Of a stretch of DNA of 43,732 nt, positions 1 to 6,302 are shown piece after piece. How positions within the stretch are numbered: the first letter of the stretch is position 1; each line of letters begins with the position of its first letter. The stretch spans positions 1 to 43,732 of the forward strand of contig MIYU01000020.1 in NCBI GenBank assembly GCA_001875425.1. Direction: 5' to 3'. The notes below the pieces were generated by a model. The model was given only the letters and a program-made list of their open reading frames with translations, was not told the origin of the DNA and did no database searches. This DNA is from Marine Group III euryarchaeote CG-Bathy1 (lineage in GTDB: Archaea; Thermoplasmatota; Poseidoniia; MGIII; CG-Epi1). The translations under genes were made by a program, and so were the position numbers.

Positions 1-16
1 CTCTAGAGGATCCCAC
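1..16. other. Probable fosmid vector remnant
   Basis: The window opens with CTCTAGAGGATCCCAC, an XbaI-BamHI polylinker ending in CAC. This is what remains on one side of a blunt CAC/GTG cloning site such as that of pCC1FOS-type fosmids. The last five or so codons of the truncated reductase gene reading leftwards are therefore probably vector. The match to the vector is from memory and was not aligned. Confidence 0.75.
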
Positions 17-438
17 GTAAGTTCTTCTCCGTTTCTTAGCTTAGTTACTACTTTATCATCATGAACTTCAAAATTCTTAACAGCTATACCATCCATAAGA
101 GTGGCTCCCTCTGCAACCGCATATTGAACCAAGGTATTGTCAAATTTCAATCTTCGAATATTGTAAAAGAAAGGTGTTTCGCTTACGTAATCCACAGGTG
201 TAAAATCAGGCCCGTAGACTATCCCACGTAAGCATCTTGACTCGAGGAAATCATCCCAGTTTGATATAATGTGATCAAATTCTTCGATATGAACGCACAA
301 ACCCCCACCGCATGCCTTTTCACGGGGAAATTTTGCCCGATCGACCAATGCGACATTCTTACCCTGTTTTGCCAAGTAGTAAGCTGCTGTAGCGCCCGCG
401 GGCCCAGCACCCTCCACTACAACATCGAAATGACTCAA
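1..438 (-). CDS. Geranylgeranyl reductase family FAD protein, C-terminus cut off
   Basis: This is the N-terminal ~145 codons of a flavoprotein. It starts with the Rossmann dinucleotide motif GAGPAG close to the N-terminus, followed by a VDRAKFPREKACGGG segment typical of archaeal geranylgeranyl reductases, which saturate the isoprenoid chains of membrane lipids. The family is normally near 400 residues, so most of the gene lies beyond the left edge, and the final codons read into vector. The first GxGxxG glycine appears as EGAGPAG rather than the usual GAGPAG preceded by a hydrophobic residue, a small oddity. The proposed start is a TTG whose last two bases lie in the TGA stop of rps17e, so the two genes are probably co-transcribed and translationally coupled. 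Substrate specificity cannot be judged from this fragment. Confidence 0.8.
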   Translation of the reverse strand, partial: MSHFDVVVEGAGPAGATAAYYLAKQGKNVALVDRAKFPREKACGGGLCVHIEEFDHIISNWDDFLESRCLRGIVYGPDFTPVDYVSETPFFYNIRRLKFDNTLVQYAVAEGATLMDGIAVKNFEVHDDKVVTKLRNGEELTWDPLE

Positions 439-626
439 TTATGTTCCTGTTTCCGGAAACGGGTGACATACCCTGTAATTCTGTTTCGCATGGTTATACT
501 GTCCACATCTGTCAATTCATCAACAACTGCCTTGTTATGGTCAAAATCATCAGTGAACCTATCCGGATGGCTCCTTACCAATTCTATTGCCACGCGTTTG
601 ATGTAAGTTGGTCTGACCCTACCCAT
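435..626 (-). CDS. rps17e: 30S ribosomal protein S17e
   Basis: The 63-residue product matches archaeal/eukaryotic S17e in length and pattern. It begins MGRVRPTYIKRVAIELV, has the FTDDFDHNK block in the middle and ends with RNRITGYVTRFRK. S17e is a small basic protein of the small ribosomal subunit that is absent from bacteria, so it is good evidence for an archaeal source. The ATG start lies about 25 nt downstream of a TATA-like box on the same strand (651-659), which implies a leaderless transcript. Its stop codon overlaps the TTG start of the downstream reductase gene. Confidence 0.93.
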   Translation of the reverse strand: MGRVRPTYIKRVAIELVRSHPDRFTDDFDHNKAVVDELTDVDSITMRNRITGYVTRFRKQEHN

Positions 627-650
627 ACATGCGCTTCACTTTTGGGCTCT

Positions 651-659
651 ATTTATAAT
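651..659 (-). promoter_or_regulatory. TATA-like box of rps17e
   Basis: Reading leftwards the sequence is ATTATAAAT, centred about 29 nt before the rps17e ATG. The spacing fits an archaeal TATA box driving a leaderless mRNA. Confidence 0.6.
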
Positions 660-692
660 CTGTCACAAAAGACTCTCAAATAAACCACGCAA

Positions 693-701
693 ATAATTAT
701 A
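693..701 (+). promoter_or_regulatory. TATA-like box of the PRC-barrel gene
   Basis: The box TAATTATAT sits about 20 nt before the GTG start at 722. Together with the rps17e box it makes the 95-bp gap a divergent promoter region. Confidence 0.5.
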
Positions 702-721
702 TCCTGAGCCGATAACGGTTT

Positions 722-1030
722 GTGTTACACGAAGCCTCAAGACTACCTGGATTGACCGTTTACACCCGTAGCGGGAAAAGATTGGGTGTCGTACACGATG
801 TCTTATTCGATACCTCACAACGTATTGTAGCTGCACTTCTGATAACTGGAACAACTCCTAATTTGGTGAAGGGTGGTGCAAACATAATCTTACCTTACAG
901 GTGGGTCCAGAACTTGGATGACGTAGTAATTCTGAGGCATTTCCCTGATAAGTTGGAATTCACTGAAAAAGAAGAGATTGATGAATTCTCTTTCGATGAA
1001 GATGAAGATGAATTCTATGATGATAACTAG
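722..1030 (+). CDS. PRC-barrel domain protein
   Basis: This 102-residue protein is mostly a single PRC-barrel, a small beta-barrel. The N-terminal LPGLTVYTRSGKRLGVVHDV strand-turn pattern is followed by IVAALLITG and a conserved ILPYRWVQNLDDVVIL segment. Archaeal stand-alone PRC-barrel proteins have been linked to RNA metabolism and, in haloarchaea, cell division; which applies here is unknown. The C-terminal ~25 residues are very acidic (FSFDEDEDEFYDDN), an added tail that may mediate protein contacts. The GTG start is supported by a TATA-like box just upstream and by the position of the domain at the N-terminus. It is transcribed away from rps17e and towards the tRNA. Confidence 0.8.
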   Translation: MLHEASRLPGLTVYTRSGKRLGVVHDVLFDTSQRIVAALLITGTTPNLVKGGANIILPYRWVQNLDDVVILRHFPDKLEFTEKEEIDEFSFDEDEDEFYDDN

Positions 1031-1050
1031 TTTCCGATTACTAACGTCGA

Positions 1051-1059
1051 TTTTTTATG
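1051..1059 (+). promoter_or_regulatory. TATA-like box of tRNA-Gln
   Basis: TTTTTTATG lies 25-34 nt before the mature tRNA 5' end. It would place the transcription start at about 1077-1085, so the leader would be very short. Confidence 0.4.
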
Positions 1060-1084
1060 CACCTAATGGGGCTAAAGACCTACT

Positions 1085-1160
1085 AGCCCCGTAGTGTAGT
1101 GGTCCATCATTCGGGACTCTGGATCCCGAGACCCAGGTTCGAATCCTGGCGGGGCTACCA
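1085..1160 (+). tRNA. tRNA-Gln (anticodon CTG), CCA encoded
   Basis: The sequence folds as a full cloverleaf. The acceptor stem AGCCCCG/CGGGGCT is a perfect 7 bp, the anticodon stem is CGGGA/TCCCG with loop CTCTGGA, and the T arm is CCAGG-TTCGAAT-CCTGG. Anticodon CTG reads CAG (glutamine). The discriminator is A and the 3' CCA is encoded. The D stem is weak, with a G-T pair and one mismatch. There is no intron. A T-run follows at 1162-1166. A TATA-like TTTTTTATG lies at 1051-1059, about 26 nt upstream. Confidence 0.93.
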
Positions 1161-1251
1161 TTTTTTGGTCATTCTTTCAGAATTCCTATCACGTCTTCAG
1201 TCACTATTCAGGCAACATTACCCATAATTAAAGCCTGTTCAATAAGAACAT

Positions 1252-1425
1252 ATGAATTGGTGGACAATTGTCTTTGCATTCCTACTACTCGTAGCACTAT
1301 CCAGCGGGTGGCTAGTCTGGGTCTCCCGATTTGTTTGGGAAGACCAGAAACTAACCGTAAGATATGCTGCCATCAGTGGGGCTGCAACCATAGCAGTGAT
1401 GATCATCGGAATGGAGAAGTTGTGA
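1252..1425 (+). CDS. Small two-helix membrane protein
   Basis: This short ORF encodes 57 residues. It begins MNWWTIVFAFLLLVALSSGW and has a second hydrophobic stretch, AAISGAATIAVMIIGM, with a charged loop (WEDQKLTVR) between, so two transmembrane helices are likely. I do not recognise a family. Support comes from a TATA-like ATAATTAAA at 1224-1232, an ATG about 20 nt later, and a GTGA overlap in which its TGA stop shares bases with the GTG start of the PqqD-like gene. A longer reading in another frame across this stretch gives a low-quality peptide and is less likely. Confidence 0.6.
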   Translation: MNWWTIVFAFLLLVALSSGWLVWVSRFVWEDQKLTVRYAAISGAATIAVMIIGMEKL

Positions 1426-1760
1426 ACAAGAATGACATTCTAGGTCGTAAACCCTGTCGTACTGATAATGAGGAGGTAAAATGGTTCCACGAGGGCGAAA
1501 TAGTCGTTATCACCTATCCAAAAAAATTCGGGAAAATGGAGAAATGGCTCCAGAACAGAATCGGAGGACCAGAGGATATCAGGCGGCCATTGGACAAATT
1601 CTCGTCATACATCTGGGAAATATGTGACGGGGAGAACACTGTAGCTGATGTAGTACGCAAGTTCGATGGAAAATTCGGGGAGGAGGTCGCTCCTGCACCG
1701 GACAGGGTACAGATCTTTCTAGAAACGCTATTGGGCCTGAACCTGATTGAACTGAAATGA
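1422..1760 (+). CDS. PqqD-like peptide-chaperone domain protein
   Basis: The 112-residue product carries a PqqD-type winged-helix domain in its C-terminal ~75 residues: a PLDKFSSYIWEICDGENTVADVVRKF block followed by a helix ending in a hydrophobic LLGLNLIEL strand. In characterised systems such domains bind precursor peptides and deliver them to radical SAM enzymes, but similar folds also occur in proteins with no peptide partner. No radical SAM peptide-modifying enzyme or precursor peptide is visible nearby. The GTG start was chosen because it overlaps the stop of the upstream small membrane-protein gene (GTGA), which implies coupling. A position next to dph2 is the only other context. Confidence 0.65.
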   Translation: MNKNDILGRKPCRTDNEEVKWFHEGEIVVITYPKKFGKMEKWLQNRIGGPEDIRRPLDKFSSYIWEICDGENTVADVVRKFDGKFGEEVAPAPDRVQIFLETLLGLNLIELK

Positions 1761-1770
1761 TCAAACATCA

Positions 1771-1780
1771 TTATTATATC
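1771..1780 (+). promoter_or_regulatory. TATA-like box of dph2
   Basis: TTATTATATC precedes the dph2 ATG by about 28 nt. It lies just downstream of the PqqD-like stop codon. Confidence 0.5.
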
Positions 1781-1807
1781 CACCCCAAGCGGGCTTCGGA
1801 TTAACAA

Positions 1808-2812
1808 ATGACTGAAGTCAAATTCGACTGGGAATCTGGAATCGAAGAAGTTTGCCTGAAACTACAAGGCAAGAAAAGGATAGGTATTCAGGTACCTGAA
1901 GGACTGAAACCCAGAGCCCACCAGATTGTAGAGAGGGTAAGGGAACTCACAGGAGCGAAGATTGTTTTGTGGGGAGAACCGACCTACGGTGCCTGTGATC
2001 TGGCGGACCGGCCACTGGAAGAAATAGGAGCTGACGCCCTCATTCACATGGGACATTTGCCGATGCCTTATCACTCCGAATTTTATGCAGTGCCTACCTA
2101 TTTTGTGCCAGTCAGGCATACGGGTGAACTGAATCTGAGCAAAGAAGGAATAAGGAAAATCAAGGAAATACTTCCTTCAAAAATTGGAATTGTAACAACC
2201 GCACAGCATTTACACATGATTGATGAAGCCGGAAAGGAATTAGAAAAATCTGGATTCGACACAAGCGTGACCACCGGCGGACCAAGACTCGCCGCAGCCG
2301 GACAATTATTAGGCTGTAATTCTTCTGCGGCCAGAAAATTGGATGTTGACGGTTACCTATACATTGGAACTGGATTGTTTCACCCACTTACTGTAGCTCT
2401 TTCCACCGGTAAAAAAGTGGCTTGTATCGATCCACACAGTGGTGAGGTTACAGAAGCAAACGCCAAACCATTCCTCAAACAGCGTTATGCCGCCATATCT
2501 GTAGCTAAGGACGCACGGAGATGGGCCGTGCTATTCTCCAACCAGATTGGTCAGAAGAGAATAGACCTAGCTGATAAAATAGCTGATTTATTGACTTCGG
2601 ATGGAAGAGAAACCATGATGATCGGAAGTATTCACCAGTCACATGACCAGCTTCTGGGAATGGGCATAGAAGCAGCAGTCATCACCGCTTGTCCAAGATT
2701 GGCAATTGAGGATGGGCCTACCTGGCCAATACCATTGCTAACGGTTCCAGAAGTGCAAATCTTAATGGGTAAAAGAGAAGCTGAGCCCTATCCATTCGAT
2801 GAATTTGCGTGA
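1808..2812 (+). CDS. dph2: Diphthamide synthase Dph2 (2-(3-amino-3-carboxypropyl)histidine synthase)
   Basis: Dph2 catalyses the first step of diphthamide formation on archaeal translation elongation factor 2, moving the aminocarboxypropyl group of S-adenosylmethionine to a histidine through a non-canonical radical mechanism. The 334-residue length fits the archaeal homodimeric enzyme. Three cysteines that would hold the [4Fe-4S] cluster are present, one per domain: C63 in YGACD, C170 in LLGCN and C295 in TACPRL. The N-terminal GIQVPEGLKP block is also characteristic. The gene has its own TATA-like box and is followed after 38 nt by tbp on the same strand. Nothing looks truncated. Confidence 0.93.
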   Translation: MTEVKFDWESGIEEVCLKLQGKKRIGIQVPEGLKPRAHQIVERVRELTGAKIVLWGEPTYGACDLADRPLEEIGADALIHMGHLPMPYHSEFYAVPTYFVPVRHTGELNLSKEGIRKIKEILPSKIGIVTTAQHLHMIDEAGKELEKSGFDTSVTTGGPRLAAAGQLLGCNSSAARKLDVDGYLYIGTGLFHPLTVALSTGKKVACIDPHSGEVTEANAKPFLKQRYAAISVAKDARRWAVLFSNQIGQKRIDLADKIADLLTSDGRETMMIGSIHQSHDQLLGMGIEAAVITACPRLAIEDGPTWPIPLLTVPEVQILMGKREAEPYPFDEFA

Positions 2813-2814
2813 AA

Positions 2815-2836
2815 GGGTAAGCTATTAAACTTACCC
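2815..2836 (+). promoter_or_regulatory. Palindrome enclosing the TATA box of tbp
   Basis: GGGTAAG (2815-2821) and CTTACCC (2830-2836) form a perfect 7-bp inverted repeat around CTATTAAA, the likely TATA box of tbp, about 21-28 nt before the GTG start. It could be an operator for autoregulation or a terminator hairpin for dph2; the sequence alone does not decide. Confidence 0.5.
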
Positions 2837-2850
2837 GTTTTGAACTTGTC

Positions 2851-3402
2851 GTGACAGACCTGAAAATTGAGAATGTTATTGCCGCCTCTCATCTTGGAAA
2901 AAAGGTTGAATTGATACAATTAGCGACGGAGATGCCAAACGCTAGGTACTCTGGTTCTGGGGATCCATCTGTAATCGTGGAGGTTGATGCTGGTGGAAAT
3001 AAAAGGGCTGCAGGAGTCCTGTTTGGGAATGGCAAGATTCTGGTTACTGGAATCGGTTCATTAGAAGAAGGTCGTCAGGTCATGGAATCCCTGAGGAAAA
3101 TGGTTAAAACAGTTGATCCGAAAGTTAACATGAAAAGAGCCATAAAATTAGAAAATGTAGTTGCCAAAGCGAATTTAGGCCGAGTGTTTGATTTGCAGGC
3201 AATAGCTCTGGCAATACCTGGTTCGGAGTATGAACCAACCAAATTCAAAGGACTAGTCATAAGGATGAATGATCCACAATCCAGTTTTATTCTTTTCCAG
3301 TCTGGGGTCTTGATAGTCACGGATGTAATAAGCGAGGGAAAAGCCAAGAAAGCTCTGAATCAACTGGAAAAATTTCTAAACGATATCAGCGTTGACGCCT
3401 AG
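2851..3402 (+). CDS. tbp: TATA-box-binding protein (TBP)
   Basis: This is the general archaeal transcription factor that binds the TATA box and recruits TFB and RNA polymerase. The 183 residues form the expected two pseudo-repeats of about 90 residues. Each begins with an IENV(I/V)A..(H/N)LG motif (residues ~5-16 and ~99-110) and contains the P.(A/S).Y/YEP segment and an (L)F..G/F.SG...(V)T pattern. The GTG start lies about 21 nt after the TATA box inside an inverted repeat, and nothing of the domain is missing. The next gene's ATG directly follows the tbp stop codon, so the two are almost certainly co-transcribed. Confidence 0.95.
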   Translation: MTDLKIENVIAASHLGKKVELIQLATEMPNARYSGSGDPSVIVEVDAGGNKRAAGVLFGNGKILVTGIGSLEEGRQVMESLRKMVKTVDPKVNMKRAIKLENVVAKANLGRVFDLQAIALAIPGSEYEPTKFKGLVIRMNDPQSSFILFQSGVLIVTDVISEGKAKKALNQLEKFLNDISVDA

Positions 3403-4338
3403 ATGGGGGTTTCACGGCTAACAAAGCTCTGTGATTCAATCGAACTATCTGTAAAGGACTGTTGTAAAGATAGGATATCCGTTTCATTCTCTGGAGGAAT
3501 CGATTCAACCTTGATAGCCTTTCTAGCGCAGAAATATTGTGATGTTGAACTGATAGCTGTTGGAATTCCAGATGCACACGATCTGAAAGCTGCCAGAAGT
3601 GCTTCGGAATTGATTGGTATGGAATTGAAAATAATCGAAGTTGAACCTAGGGATATGATCACTGAGGGAATGGAGATGCAGAAGTGCCTGAATCTTAGCT
3701 CTATCGAGGTCGAATTCATGCTTCCCTTCTGGATTGCAGCCAAGAATTCAGATAATTCTATACTAATGTGTGGACAGGGAGCTGATGAACTATTTGGAGG
3801 GTATGCCCGTTTCAGGACTGAAGATGCAGAATATGATCTTGAGAAAGAAGTATCTGATTTAGTGAATAGGCTGCCTGATAGAGAGAATAAAATAGCGAAG
3901 AAATTTGGGTTAGAACTGGCATGCCCCTATCTCGCAGAATCAGTCATTAAGGCCGCTGGAAAATATAGTCCCAAAGAAAGAATTGGAAAAGTTGGAAAGG
4001 AACCTTTGAGAAAAGCTGCTTTGGAAATGGGGCTGCCTAAGGAAATAGCCCAGAGAAAAAAGAAGGCTGCCCAATACGGCAGTGGAAGCCAAAGAGCTAT
4101 AAAATCACTAATGAAACACAGGATCGAATTAGAATTTGAATTTGAAACCCCAGATATAGCCAATTCCATAATTGTGGCCACCGAACCTGAGAACAAGGGT
4201 TGGGTTGAGACAAATGTTCAAGGAAATATTCTATACGCAGTCATAAAAGCGCCAAATCTGGGAAGTTTGAGGGAAACAACTGAAGATTTTATGGCTTGTG
4301 TATCTGTGGCTGAAAAGGTTTCAGAGTTGGATGGATAA
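3403..4338 (+). CDS. Stand-alone asparagine-synthase-like ATP pyrophosphatase
   Basis: The 311-residue product is the synthetase half of asparagine synthase without the N-terminal glutaminase domain. The PP-loop SGGIDS at residues 30-35 binds ATP pyrophosphate, and GQGADELFGGY at ~124-134 is the second signature of the family. Short archaeal forms like this may use ammonia or another amine donor, or may act on a different acid; the true substrate is unknown. Its ATG abuts the tbp stop codon. At its 3' end the last ~120 bp overlap the convergent sialidase-like gene. The C-terminal ~100 residues are weakly family-like and carry no motif I recognise. Confidence 0.8.
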   Translation: MGVSRLTKLCDSIELSVKDCCKDRISVSFSGGIDSTLIAFLAQKYCDVELIAVGIPDAHDLKAARSASELIGMELKIIEVEPRDMITEGMEMQKCLNLSSIEVEFMLPFWIAAKNSDNSILMCGQGADELFGGYARFRTEDAEYDLEKEVSDLVNRLPDRENKIAKKFGLELACPYLAESVIKAAGKYSPKERIGKVGKEPLRKAALEMGLPKEIAQRKKKAAQYGSGSQRAIKSLMKHRIELEFEFETPDIANSIIVATEPENKGWVETNVQGNILYAVIKAPNLGSLRETTEDFMACVSVAEKVSELDG

Positions 4339-5846
4339 AATTCTGTCAACTCCCCTACAGATTCATAGAGACTTGGTCCATTTCCTAAGTAGTAAACAGA
4401 TCCCAATCTATCTCTTGAATTTGACGCAGTAGTATCATTTCCAGATGCACAGGTTCCAGTACATCCATCTGCAAAAGCAATGTAGACTCTACCTTCCAAA
4501 TCAATATGTAAATCATTAAAATCTAGAAGATTACGATTAGAACCTCCCTCATTTGAGCGACAATCACCACTGTTTAGACAGATACTTCCAACTTGGACAG
4601 GATCTGGCGAGACTTTTTGTGTATGAAATATAGGATTTTCATCCAGTGCATTAAGACTGTAAGTAACATATAGGTAGTGACTAACATTTGTGGTAGCATA
4701 GTGTGCGTTTCCATCCCATGGCTCTCCATCAATATCTGGTTGACCTAGTGCATCAGCATTTTCACTTCCAAGATATGTAATTGCAATTCTACCAGGATCT
4801 CCAGCAGAAGTATGAGGAAATGTTGCTGAAATAACCTCTATAGGGCTAATTCGTATACTTGTTTGTTCCCAAGTATTACCTGAGTCTATACTTCGTGACA
4901 TGTAGACACCTTGGTCATTACCGACCCATATATTGTAAGCGTTGGAATCAGTGTCTGTAGCAACTTCTCCATTTTTACGTATACTTGGTGTACCAACATC
5001 TTCACCCATATAGCGTTCTTCCCAACTAAATCCATTATCTTTAGAAAGAATAATTGTTGGCGTTTGTACACGAGGTGGCAAATAAACAGTACCATCTGGG
5101 GCTGTTGTAATAGCTCCATGTAATCCACCATTTGTTGTGGCTAAACCTATAATTTGTCCTCCAGCCTCAAATGTAGCACCGCCATCAAAACTAGTGAAAC
5201 AAAAAATTCCAGCCAGTTTGTTGTAACAAAAATATACTGCAGTCTCATAAATATTGGAACTAATTCCGCCTATTGAGCCGTATGGCCCTTCACCAGTCCA
5301 TGGGCCTGAGCCGAGTTTAATATGGTCATTTAGGGGAGTTGTTCCAGAATCATGGGGATTTCCTGCCCAAGTTTCACCATCATTGTCAGACCAACCAACC
5401 CAAGTAGTCTGAAGCCCCATCATGTGAATATTGAACACTCGATCTGTAATTGGATCGACCCATCCATATGGATCATTTGTAAAAGGAGCTTGTGTTATAT
5501 CTCTTGTATTTGCCCATGTTTGTCCATGGTCACATGAACGCATTGGTTTTTCGAACGCTATGAAAAAGATACAGCCACTAGAGGTAACTCCAATACTTGG
5601 TTCAGCTCCTTGTTCACCCACATTACTAAAAACAAAATCCATAGCTAAGGGTTCACCTTCTATTGCTAATCCATCAGATCCAGTGATGAAAGTTCCCTCT
5701 GGAATTGAGGGTTCCTCAATAGGTTCCTCTTTTTCAGGTTCATCTTCAAGACAACCCGTAGTACCTGTCATAATGAGCAGAAAGCAAATTCCTAATACTC
5801 TCATATCAAATTTCATTCTAATTTGCTTATTTGGAGTAAGCATCAT
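4218..5846 (-). CDS. Sialidase-like (BNR/Asp-box) secreted lipoprotein
   Basis: The 542-residue product begins with a hydrophobic signal (GICFLLIMTGTTGC) ending in a cysteine, then an acidic Pro/Glu linker, so it is probably a lipid-anchored surface protein. The body has repeated Asp-box-like turns (WSDNDGETW, FTSFDGGATFE, LSKDNGFSWEE, RSIDSGNTWEQ), each a blade turn of a sialidase-type beta-propeller. Whether it hydrolyses glycans is unknown. A TATA-like box at about 5855-5863 is too close to the ATG at 5846, so initiation at the methionine near 5816 is also plausible. The gene is visibly AT-richer than its neighbours and its last ~40 codons are antisense to the asparagine-synthase-like gene, both consistent with insertion between two older genes. 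Confidence 0.75.
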   Translation of the reverse strand: MMLTPNKQIRMKFDMRVLGICFLLIMTGTTGCLEDEPEKEEPIEEPSIPEGTFITGSDGLAIEGEPLAMDFVFSNVGEQGAEPSIGVTSSGCIFFIAFEKPMRSCDHGQTWANTRDITQAPFTNDPYGWVDPITDRVFNIHMMGLQTTWVGWSDNDGETWAGNPHDSGTTPLNDHIKLGSGPWTGEGPYGSIGGISSNIYETAVYFCYNKLAGIFCFTSFDGGATFEAGGQIIGLATTNGGLHGAITTAPDGTVYLPPRVQTPTIILSKDNGFSWEERYMGEDVGTPSIRKNGEVATDTDSNAYNIWVGNDQGVYMSRSIDSGNTWEQTSIRISPIEVISATFPHTSAGDPGRIAITYLGSENADALGQPDIDGEPWDGNAHYATTNVSHYLYVTYSLNALDENPIFHTQKVSPDPVQVGSICLNSGDCRSNEGGSNRNLLDFNDLHIDLEGRVYIAFADGCTGTCASGNDTTASNSRDRLGSVYYLGNGPSLYESVGELTEFYPSNSETFSATDTQAIKSSVVSLKLPRFGAFMTAYRIFP

Positions 5847-5924
5847 AACAGTTTCCTATAATTCTGCTATCTATCCCAAAAAATTAGCAGAAAGAGTAAC
5901 AAACTCCAGTGCCTATCGGTATCC

Positions 5925-6260
5925 ATGAATCAGACCTACTCTGAAATGTTAGCTAGAGTTCAGGAATTCCACGACAAGCATAGTTTCCATGAAAAAACGA
6001 ACAAAGGACACGATATGGCCTACCGAATTTTACTTACAGTTGAAGAACTAGGTGAATTTGCAGAGTGTTTCACTAAAGGCAAACCCGATTCTGAAAAGGC
6101 TGAAGAGTTAGCCGACCTGCTAATATTGATAATCGGACACGCCATTGCCATGAAAGTGGATCTGGAAACTGCATTCAACCAGAAAATGGAGAAAATAATG
6201 AAACGACCTGCAATAATGGGTGATTTTGGAATCCGGGTGACCGAATACAAAAATGACTGA
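5925..6260 (+). CDS. MazG-like nucleotide pyrophosphohydrolase
   Basis: The 111-residue protein fits a single-domain MazG/dUTPase-like all-alpha hydrolase. The metal-binding pattern is visible as VEELGEFAE (residues ~40-48) and EELADLLI (~60-67), the ExxE...ExxD arrangement that binds magnesium. Such enzymes remove pyrophosphate from nucleoside triphosphates and clean non-canonical nucleotides from the pool. The exact substrate cannot be read from the sequence. It is divergent from the sialidase-like gene and followed by the citrate synthase gene after 42 nt. Confidence 0.8.
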   Translation: MNQTYSEMLARVQEFHDKHSFHEKTNKGHDMAYRILLTVEELGEFAECFTKGKPDSEKAEELADLLILIIGHAIAMKVDLETAFNQKMEKIMKRPAIMGDFGIRVTEYKND

Positions 6261-6302
6261 AATTCGGCAAATACTAAATATTGCACTCCATAATGTTTTG
6301 AT

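Noticed and set aside
1257-1421. Long upstream reading of the PqqD-like frame
   Set aside because: This part reads as low-quality peptide and overlaps the more convincing small membrane-protein ORF in another frame. GTG at 1422 forms a GTGA overlap and fits the domain.
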